A stretch of DNA of 64,000 bases, taken from Guyanagaster necrorhizus. Lineage: Eukaryota; Basidiomycota; Agaricomycetes; Agaricales; Physalacriaceae. The stretch's first letter is position 1. Each line of letters begins with the position of its first letter. Under the pieces are notes generated by a model. The model had not been told where the DNA came from and did not search any database. It saw only the letters and a program-made list of their open reading frames with translations. The stretch lies in contig NW_025064882.1 in assembly GCF_019112545.1 (NCBI RefSeq), positions 1,564,928 through 1,628,927 of the forward strand, read 5' to 3'. Shown piece after piece: positions 55,445 through 64,000 of this stretch. The position numbers were made by a program, and so were the translations under genes.

Positions 55445-56509
55445 CGTCAAGGATTTCCGAATTACTTCGGTCTCGACGGCGACAGACAGCAAAGCACGTG
55501 GCTGATGACGCGTGACGTCATGGTAAAATATACTTCCTTTGTATTTAAAATTTTTCGTGGAGCGCAGGAGTCCTAGATACACGCTCTCCAGCCCCGGAGT
55601 CCTTCACCCTGGATAAATCTTCTAAAAAGGTGCCGAGTGCTCTATGTAGTACTTGTTGGATAAGGGGGTGAATTACCACAATACTTACCAATCCCGACGG
55701 TGAGTCTGGCGAGGGTGGGTGCTTGTACCAAAAATAGCACTGTGGCACTGTGGCAGTCTTATCAGACAATGGGGCTCTTGAACCAAAACATTGTTCCTTG
55801 CTTTGGCCGAAAAAGTCCTGTCTATGTTTCGGGAAAGGGCCCTTTGTCCTTACTTGCTATTGCTGGCGGTGTGTCAACAGCTTATTCAAAGATATCTTCT
55901 GCCTAATGCCTCAGCCTTAGATCTTTCCTTCCACTTCAAGTTCTTCTCCTGGCAGTACTCGAACTTGGCCTTCTCTTTCCGTTACAACGCCTTAAGGGGT
56001 CCCTGTCTGATCTATGTCACCACTGTCTTTGCTTCTGAAAGGTATCCGCCCCAGGTGTGAAATCTGATCTTTTAATCGTTGGTGGCCTGGCAATTACGAT
56101 CAAGATATACATTTCGAGTCGACACAATTTCAGATTTGTATGAACTGGTAAATATTCCCTCATACGATGCAGATTGTGAAGAATTGTCAATTCGTGCGAA
56201 CTAGCTCGATAATTTCCATCAGTCTCCGTGCGTTTCTCTTTCTTCTTCCGCTGCGGCTAAGTTAGTCTAACTGTGTTATAATCATGTTTGCTGTGTTCAA
56301 CGCTTGGCGGATGTACACAAAGTCTTGAGCAGTGACGCTTGTTCCCAAGTTAATTCCATCCCTCTATTCTGGTCTCATATCATCCCACATACGGTACAGC
56401 TATCTTTCCCCTCGAGCCCTATACGTCACTTCAAGAAATAGGTTACGAACTTTGATGCCGAGCCTTGGTCTCCGTTATCTTTTTCGTCTAGTTCGCCCTG
56501 TGACGAGTT
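55445..56509. other. Divergent intergenic region between PLC1 and a small unassigned gene
   Basis: About 1.1 kb with no supported exon. Open frames of 60-90 codons on the plus strand (55700-56060) are rich in Leu, Ser and Phe and have no start context or homology clue. Confidence 0.45.
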
Positions 56510-57147
56510 ATGGCAACTCAATCTCCTGTCTGTGCGTCGAATGAGGCATTCGTATCTCCGCTGCGACCTCTAGAATTCGAGTTCATAGCGCCCATGTCGA
56601 CAATCACGTCTGGTAATAATTTACTCCATGTAAGAGACGTACAGGACCCAGGTGATGCCGGTCCGGTATGTAGGGGTCGGTCATCGTCGCAGGGTCGCAA
56701 ACAGAGGGCAAAGCCAATTTACTGCTTCGATGAGTCAATTGCGCCATTTAGGTACAGCCGCAGTCACGCGAAAAAGACCTCGAAGAAGAGCGGACATACA
56801 GATATTCGGTAGGTCTTGTGCTTCTTTCCAGTTCCTTCAATTCTAATAATGGCGGTGATACTGACAAAAACTGCGGGGATTCCGAATGTAAGGATGCTCC
56901 TGCGCACAGCTCCGAGACGGGATTTGATAGTGCGGATGTAGTCATACTTGAACCCAATGGGTTGAATACCACCATAACGACCGCCAGCACATGTAACATT
57001 GTGGCTCCAGGAGGCGAATCACAGAAGATGACGGTTTCTCCCTCCAATTTAGACTTTTCATCGTCGTTCAACTCGGACTTGGACGAATACGGGGCGGAAA
57101 TCACAGGACCGAGCTTGGAATGGATACGAAAGCTGACCGGACGGTGA
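56510..57147 (+). CDS. Small unassigned protein, two exons
   Basis: Exon 1 starts MATQSPVCASNEAFVSPLRP at 56510 and runs to SIAPF. An 80-nt intron (donor GTACAG, acceptor TTCCAG) joins it in frame to SFNSNNGGDTDKNCGDSE. The exon ends SLEWIRKLTGR at 57147, giving about 186 residues. It is rich in Ser, Thr, Asn and Asp and likely disordered. No domain is recognised. Support is the open frame on both sides of a plausible intron; expression is unknown. Confidence 0.4.
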
Positions 57148-58804
57148 GACTCTGAGAGCAGTGCAGAACGCGGCGCAGCTGGCGGCAGGTGGGCCATGAT
57201 CAAGGATAAGCCAGGACGAGCCGTGCGGCCAGAATTTGGTTCCGTGATGATATTTGTATGGATCGGGGCGAAGTTCTGATTATTTAATATGGGGTTACGT
57301 GGAGGTGGAGATAAAGAAGCGTGGTATCGTCAATGCATTAATTACCGTAGGTTGTATCTGTGTATCTTAATCGTGGCAAGATATGGCGAAATAATTGTGA
57401 TACTAGGAACTGACCAGTCGTGGTGCCATGCCTCTCTTTTCCGGGTTGACGTGCTGCAAGTCAATTGTTCCTTTTGGGTTGCTGATTGATGCACAGTCGC
57501 TGCCGGGTACCTATCGGCCGTAAAATCATGCTGGCCTGACAGAACGAAGTAACATGTAGCGTAATCAGTATGATTGCTTGGTGATTGATTGCCTAAGGTT
57601 ACGGCGTGAGCGCTTGAGCGCTGATGTACAGGTGATACAGGTCCAGCCTAGGATCGGTATCGGGGTAATATTGCATGTCGCTGCCTGTCGCTTCATGTCG
57701 ATTTCATATGGTCTTGAGATTATCACGAACGATGAAACTAACTAAGGGAAGCAAGGCGGGCCATTATTCATGGACTATCACACCGTTCGGTAACTATTTA
57801 GGTACCATCACCGAGGGACCGCGGATGGCGGCAGAGCGCTAGCAAGGAAGGGATAAAAGCTCGGTTTTCATTGATCTGCGGTATGGACCTCAAGGCGCAA
57901 TTTAAACTCCTGGGCATTCCTTTTCTTATTCAATAGTAGCAGTGTAAGTAGGTTTTTATAAGAACGACAGGCATAATCGTATGACCTGTTACTGGCCCTC
58001 TTCGTGCGACTGTGCATATGCAAGGTCGGGTGACTGACTAGTGCAATATTAATCATTCATGTTGTCGGTCAAATGACCAGCTCTTGCTGGTGGGTGGCGG
58101 CAATGAGTCGTGGAGAAGAAGAGTGGGCCAATGTTGAATATCCTTCGCTCTATAGCTGACAAGATTGGCAGTTTTCGAACTGTAAAATGCCGAATAGGCT
58201 ATTTACCCCGCATCGTTTCCCCAGGTTACAGCATTCTAGGGCACAAGTGAGCGCTTCCCCGCATTGCCTCGGTGCTGAGAAGAGATCCGATCAGCGAGCG
58301 GTTCTACAACATGTAACAGCCTGTAACAGGTGTGTAAAACAGTGTAATGAGGGGATCATGGGGCGCCACAGAGAACAACATCAAAGGCAATCGTATAAGG
58401 AACAAGACGGGCGTCTCACAGGGATGGACCATAGAAGAAACTTGGACTTGGATTCTGGAACAATAAATCCAGGAAAGTTTCAGGATAATCCAAGAGGAAT
58501 ATTCGGGTCTGTCGAAGAATTTGTCTCGAATATCCCGAATTACAGCGCACTCTGTTGCTGTAATTGCCTTGTGACCCACCAATGACCGTCTGTGGAAACG
58601 GAGGAACCCGTGCGGCGCCTGCGGAAGATACCGATCAGTCCATGCCAGTCACGAGTGCAACGGATACTTCGGAAATATATGGCACGTGATCGGAACCAAT
58701 GCTGGGAGATCTCCGGCCCGTGAATCTCTTTTTTGGCGGTCTCAAACCCAAGTTGCTCGCTGTCGACCACCATCTCCAGGGCAGAGCGAGCTGTCCCCTA
58801 CCTC
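57148..58804. other. No gene seen (long intergenic region)
   Basis: About 1.65 kb upstream of the DUF1752/DUF3295 gene. A 132-codon plus-strand frame (58187-58585) and its minus-strand counterpart have no trustworthy composition or motif. The length suits a long regulatory region of a control gene, but that is inference. Confidence 0.45.
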
Positions 58805-61800
58805 ATGCTGCTTGCATTACCCAATCCCGTCCTCGCCGTCGCTGCCGACGTGCTCAGAGATCTCGATGGCGACGAAGCCTTGACAAGTCTTTGGTTCCGT
58901 GCGTTTTCCTGTTATCGTCAGGGCTCACTGATGTGCTGACTTGTCCCAACATCCCAGTGTTCACAAAGTGCAAAAGTTCGCTGCATGATGGCAGGCGTCT
59001 TGAGAATATATCCTGGCGACTATGGCATCGAGAAATGGCTGAGACGCAGACTTACCGCCCACTCACACCTGCATCACCGACGACAGATGCCACCAGATTT
59101 TCACCGTTCAATTCCCACCCGCAGGGTGAGTTTTAGCTCCATGTATGCGGGCAGTTTCGTTGAGTAGGATTTTGTCTCCTAGCGGGCGAGAGAGTCGTCA
59201 AGGCGCCCAGCGACCGAGTGTGCATAGGCAAGCTGATTGAAGATATTGGGATGTGCCAGCCCATCACCAGCTGCGAGGTTGATGGAAGCAAAAGCAGACA
59301 CAGTAGGGGCGACAAGCATGGACCCAAAGGCAATACATTACGGCCGTCGTTACCCACGACGTCGGCGGACACGGTGACTATATCCATCATCCCGGTGTGC
59401 GATGCCCCTCAAGCCGATGGATCGCCCGTGCCAAGTTCACCCGCGTCCCGCCGTCCGGCAATTTCGACCCCCTCTCCAGGTGCTCCTTCGTTCCCACGTG
59501 TTGTCGTTGTTAATCCGACGCCCAACCCTACACCTCATCCTACGCCACCAGCAACTCCAGTATTGCCATCTACCATATCAAATTTGCCATTACCTAATAG
59601 TCCTCCCCAGGCGCCTCCTGTTCGCTCTTCTTCAAGACCTCCTGTCTCTTCTCGTCCGCCTCCAGCGTCCCTCGTACCTCGTCAGGTTCAGTCCATGTCT
59701 TTATACCCCCCAGCTCTCACCGCCTCCGCTGCATCCCTCAAACCTTCAGAACGTATGTTCTATGTCGGCACCGGCTCTCCGTCTTCTGGATCTGGCACTT
59801 CAGACTCTCCGCCTGCATCTGGTTCAGGCTCGTCCAGCTCGCCATCAGCGTCCGCGACGTCCGAGTTGCGGACAGATTCTGCCCTTCGTCCACGGTCCTT
59901 ATCAAGTGATGGCCGCTCCAGCGGCGAGAGTAGTAGCAGTCATACCGATTTCAGCGATGAGCCCGAGCCAGGTGATGTTCAATCAAGACCATCGTCCGGC
60001 GTGAGGCGTCGCATCCAACCCAAGAAGAACAAGTTTTTTGTCCACGCGGGTCGACACCATCACGGCATCGGTCATTGGCCGAATGGTCGAGTCAGTTCCC
60101 TGAGCCAGAGCAAAGAGAAGGAGCGCATGGACAGAGAAGAAAGGCACCGCCTTGCTCGTGAGCATGAAGAGTTGGAGACTCGGAGGAAATCAAGATTGGA
60201 GCAAGAGGAGCGAGTGAAGTTGCAGGCGAGAGAACGGGAACGGGAAGCTGAGCGGCGACGAGAGGAGGAAGAGGCGAAAGAGCTGCAACGGGAGAAAGAG
60301 GCGGAACAGGAGTTGGAGCAAATGAAGGCCCGTGAACTAGACAAAGAGAGGGAACGTATCAAGCAAGCTGAGCGAGAACGTGAGCTTCGTCGCCGAGCCT
60401 CTATGGAAACATTACCGCGACAGCTCGCCATTGATGCCGAGATCTTCGATTTCAACGAGGACGCGTCGGCCGACCCTTTCCTTCAAACAAGCGGTTCACA
60501 ACCCGATCTCACACGAACATATTTTGGACTTAGTCGTGCTCTCAGTCCCCCGAAACCCAGTACTTCCAAAGGCAAAGGCCAAGATCACGGACTTCGACAG
60601 CTTACGAAGTCTGGCACCGATCTCCGAGCCATGGTCAAGGAGAAGACGACCACGCGTATGCAAATGCAGCGGTTGAAAGGGGCTTTTACGCCTCTGAGGA
60701 ACAGTCCATCAACGAGCCTCAAAGAGCGTAATGGATTACAGCGTTCGTCGCGCAAGGCTTCACGCGAAACTTTACCCGAAGTGCTTGTTAAGAGACATAG
60801 TTCCCCCAAGCCACCGAGTGTGAAAGGAAAGGGCAAGGCAGACCCGCAACAGCAGCAGACTGGAGGAGGGCGTCCCATTGTCATTGTCGATGAATCTGAC
60901 GAGGAGACTGATTCGGGCGAGGATGGATGGACATCCTGTGACGATGACAGCGCTGAAGTCGAGGCTGTGACTGTAAGCGATTTTTTGCGATTGCCTTGAT
61001 TTTCTTCTCAACGTCGTCAGAGTGAACATGACCATGTATCGCCTCGCATATCGCCTCGTCGTAACGTACAGCTATCACAAAATACCCGTCATCCACCTCC
61101 TAATACCACTACGAAGGCTCGTAATCCTCGGCGACAACAGGCACCGCCTCCAGACGCTGCTAAGCTTCAGGATGCAGTGCTGGAAGCTGCGCGGCAGCGC
61201 GATATGTTCGTCAAGATCCCCAAGGGCAGTTATACCAATCTTAATCGGACGAATTCAGGGCTCCTCAGTCAACTCATGAATCCGGATCCTGCACGATTAC
61301 CCCACAGTCAATACCGTCGTGTGGAATCTAATACCGAACTTGGCTGTGGGAGCAGACTTATGGGAGCAGACATCGGACTACAACCGAGTCATAGTGCTGT
61401 GGCGTTACCCGTCTCTGCACAGGTCACCGTCGGGAGTATGCGGGACAAAGGAAAGGTCAAGACGAACCCCGTGGGCACAGATCGAACTTCTCCCCCGGGA
61501 AATGACGGATACCGGCGCAAAGGACGTCCGGAGGATGAGGAGATGGAGGATGACTCTGATGGGGAAGATGATAATTCGCTGACCGTTTCGAATAGTGTCG
61601 CGGAGGCGCGTCTGAGAGCCATTTTTGGAAGTAGTCGGGGAGGAGCTGCGCTTCCACAAGTCAAGGAGCGGAAGAGGGAACCATGGATCGAACCTCCGGC
61701 GGCGTCACCGCCTATACCAACGCCCGCGAAGGATCTTCCCATTGTGACCGAACACGCGCCATTGGGATTCCCATACAATTTACCTGTTGCCGCTATGCCT

Positions 61801-62115
61801 TCGACACCACGGACGACAAGGCAGAACATGCTCAGGACAGAGATGTCTGAGAGTGTTCGGCAGAACCTTTTGTGGTCACGATATATCCATAAGCAAAGTG
61901 TATTGGGTCCTCGGAGAAAGAGCAGTCCGTCGCTGCCTGATCGCGAGCCTATTGCAACGATTAATCCGGTTGTACATCTGACAAAGCGGGTAGACGGACG
62001 GCGGTCTGGTGGTGCTGATGCTGAGCGGGAAGCGGTGCGGAAGGAACTTCAACGGGTGCGTCTGACACGAAACAAGAGCTGGGCTGCAGAATATCACCCT
62101 ACACAATGGGATTGA
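58805..62115 (+). CDS. DUF1752 (GATA-AreA-like) / DUF3295 regulatory protein
   Basis: Starts MLLALPNPVLAVAADVLRDL at 58805. The first splice joins LTSLWF to LFTKCKSSLHDGRRLENISW and RLWHRE, the DUF1752 motif first seen in the nitrogen regulator AreA. After a second intron a single long exon (to about 60970) is Pro- and Ser-rich. It has PKKNKFFVHAGR, then a highly charged Glu/Arg helix of about 110 residues (around 60110-60400), then acidic IVIVDESDEETDSGEDGWTS. The last exon includes DMFVKIPKGSYTNLNRTNSG and RTTRQNMLRTEMSESVRQNL with LLWSR, the DUF3295 signature, and ends AEYHPTQWD at 62115. This layout is that of fungal Mks1-like proteins linked to nitrogen and stress signalling. It has no DNA-binding finger. 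About 1030 residues. Confidence 0.82.
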
Positions 62116-63120
62116 TCCTCTTAGCCCCCATGACAGATGCGTCAGCTTCTCCGTTGCCAATGGTGTCCTTGTCGAAAGTGTACTACTGGGTGTAATTTTT
62201 ATATCCTTTTTTTTCACTGTCATTGGTGTTTATTTTCTCTCAGGGTGGACACTTCGTTAATGATAATCTCAGCTCTCGTCGGCTATATTGGCGACTATTC
62301 TACCTTTTTCGTCCTATTACTTTGTACATTTCCCATTGTGTCTGTATAATAGTGTTGAAATGCTTTCAGTAAACATTTGATGTACTATACAATTATCCAT
62401 TTGACGTAGTACACAGTAATGGAACAGCATTTGAAGCTTTTCCCCCTTTACCCGATGACGACCGGCCTCGATACTTCGGCGAAGGTGCAGGGTGGTAAAA
62501 GTAACTAGTCGTTGTAATAGGCAGGTTGCGTACGTATTATAATAAGGAAAGAAAACTCAAGTTGGGACGCTTGCCAGAAATGGAGCGATCTAAGCAGCTC
62601 TCCCAGTCGATTTTAGGAAACTCTTTGGATCCAAGGCAGATGGTGCGATTTCAATAGCTATGTGGTTTTCCGTATGTCGCGCAACTGATGGGAACGATGG
62701 AAACTGCTTATTGACTCCTTGGTAGCAGGTAGTATTCATCGACTTGGTATTCTGGCGGGATACTGTGGGCTGTTCAGTCGTCGTACTTGCCACTGTTGAT
62801 GCTAATAAATGATATTTGTTGTGGTTGAGTTTCATCATGGGGGTATGCTGTCCGTCGTCGGAACAACTGCCGTGTGATCTCTCGAAGCAACATTCCATCT
62901 TTTTTTTTCTTGACGATTCTATACCCTTCTATAGCCGAAATGAAGTAAAGATGAGGAATAGTCCGCAGCACTCGAGAGCTGCTCCTGCAGTACCCCTTAA
63001 ATAAGTACGATTACCAGTACTAGTAAGCATTTGCCGGATCGATGATGTGGTTCCACGGCACCGAATCATTCGTTTTCTATTCTAGATCTTCTCTTCAATT
63101 CGGCTTGTATCCATACCATC
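62116..63120. other. No gene seen between DUF1752 gene and transcription factor gene
   Basis: About 1.0 kb. A minus-strand frame of 102 codons (62590-62898) has no recognisable motif. The AT-rich part around 62340-62420 may be the DUF1752 gene's 3' UTR; the right half should hold the transcription factor promoter. Confidence 0.45.
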
Positions 63121-64000
63121 ATGTCGTCCAACGAAGACGAATACAACGACCACGACCAGAACCCCAGTTCCAAGAAGCGGCGCGTCCAGCGGGCCTGTGA
63201 CATCTGCAGACGGAAAAAGAGTGCGTTATAGGTCTTGGTAGGGCCGCCGGCCTCCCACTGACTGTTTCTTCTTTACAGTTCGGTGTAAGGCATTCATTGA
63301 ATGGAACCGATACCAGCTAACTTTATGCTAGGTGATGGCGTCCAAATGCCCGAGAACCGATGCTCTAACTGTATAGCGTACAATTTTGATTGCACATATG
63401 TGGAGGCAGCCAAGGTCTGTCCTTCTTACAGTCTGTCATGTTATTCGTGTTAGCTGACAATGGCTGCAGAAAAGAGGACCGCCCAAAGGGTCTGTCGTCA
63501 CCTCTTCGTCATTTCAGTGGACTCATGTTTGACAGTTATGTCGAAAGCTTGGAGAACCGGCTGGAGAAGATGGACAAGCTGTTGCATAGGGTGCGTGCGT
63601 GAGAATCGCGTTCATCTCATTATTCACTCCTTTCTAGCTCATGCCAGAGGCGGACTTCACAAAGGAACTTGGAGGTGGGTTTGACCGCGAAACCTGGTCC
63701 ATCGAAAAGTTACCGACTTCGCTCGACTCTGGTAACATTCCAGAACTTATGCGGCCCAAAGGAAGTGCCTGCCACCCTCGCGATATTGCCACTTCTGCTA
63801 TCCGGGCGTATAACGACATTGAAGATAAACTGCTTGAGGACGATTTCGACCATCTCACGCTAGCGGATAATTTGCAGCAAAAACTCGAAGTAGATTCTGG
63901 CGGCTACCGATTTTTTGGCAAGTCCAGCGGAGCTCAATTAATCAAGACTGCAATGGATTTGAAACATGGATATACCGGCCATGTGCAACGTGATCCTCTT
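63121..64000 (+). CDS. Zn2Cys6 transcription factor (partial, runs off the window)
   Basis: Starts MSSNEDEYNDHDQNPSSKKR at 63121. The binuclear zinc cluster is CDICRRKKIRC then DGVQMPENR then CSNCIAYNFDC, with C-x2-C-x6-C spacing in both halves. The third Cys is only formed if a 6-nt microexon (63279-63284) is used. Next come KKRGPPKG, and after another intron YVESLENRLEKMDKLLHR, a linker and dimerisation coiled coil. Then LMPEADFTKELGGGFDRETW and DSGGYRFFGKSSGAQLIKTA, which looks like the lead into a fungal transcription factor regulatory domain. The gene continues beyond 64000. Target genes unknown. Confidence 0.9.
63279..63284 (+). other. 6-nt microexon in the zinc-cluster codons
   Basis: TTCGGT lies between intron 63221-63278 (donor GTGCGT, acceptor TACAG) and intron 63285-63331 (donor GTAAGG, acceptor GCTAG). 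It completes Ile, encodes Arg and opens the third zinc-binding Cys (T plus GT). Skipping it keeps the frame but destroys the KIRC motif. Confidence 0.78.

Noticed and set aside
58187..58585. 132-codon plus-strand frame in a long intergenic region
   Set aside because: Composition is unlike neighbouring genes, there are no intron signals or motifs, and the opposite strand is equally open over most of the range.
62590..62898. 102-codon minus-strand frame upstream of the transcription factor
   Set aside because: No ATG with good context, no domain-like segments and no splice support.
1..64000. CRISPR array, prophage or bacterial operon
   Set aside because: No regularly spaced repeats, and the pervasive spliceosomal introns and fungal families exclude a prokaryotic origin.

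Overview
The window is nuclear DNA of a filamentous basidiomycete, most likely an Agaricomycete. Genes are dense and broken by many 45-60 nt GT-AG introns with CTRAY-like branch sites. Nearly every recognisable protein is a fungal family, and several are typical of mushroom-forming fungi: the DUF7918 proteins, an F-box/LRR protein, a DAL5-type permease, and non-LTR retroelements with a C-terminal RNase H-like part. Exon structures were worked out by hand from reading frame, splice sites and family motifs. Gene spans are start codon to stop codon including introns.

1-10.6 kb: a serine-rich acidic small protein, a decayed F-box/LRR gene, PGS1 (mitochondrial phosphatidylglycerophosphate synthase), a 5'-truncated retroelement remnant pressed against the PGS1 start, a 6-phosphogluconate-dehydrogenase-like oxidoreductase and the Rab escort protein (MRS6). 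11-25 kb: a cytochrome P450, 5-oxoprolinase, a DAL5-type permease and the mitochondrial ABC transporter ATM1. Oxoprolinase and ATM1 both touch glutathione chemistry, so this neighbourhood is worth noting. 26-34 kb: a metallo-beta-lactamase-fold hydrolase, a WD40/DUF2415 protein, and phosphopantetheine adenylyltransferase (CAB4) divergent from the spindle checkpoint protein MAD1, followed by a decayed alpha/beta-barrel monooxygenase-like gene.

35-51 kb: a mitochondrial carrier, an intact DUF7918 gene, a divergent actin containing a 6-nt microexon and a GC-AG intron, the ribosome-associated TMA46/ZC3H15 tail-to-tail with splicing factor CWC2, and a 5'-truncated LINE flanked by an 11-bp direct repeat. 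Three further DUF7918 copies, all on the minus strand and all broken, lie here, followed by an aminoglycoside-phosphotransferase-like kinase and an unassigned fungal protein. 52-64 kb: phosphoinositide phospholipase C, a small unassigned gene, a large DUF1752/DUF3295 nitrogen-regulator-like protein and the start of a Zn2Cys6 transcription factor (also with a 6-nt microexon) cut by the window end.

Most genes are housekeeping. The unusual content is the DUF7918 family at four stages of decay, the microexons, the non-canonical introns and two retroelement remnants both truncated just before the catalytic reverse-transcriptase DD motif. I saw no CRISPR array, tRNA or rRNA gene.
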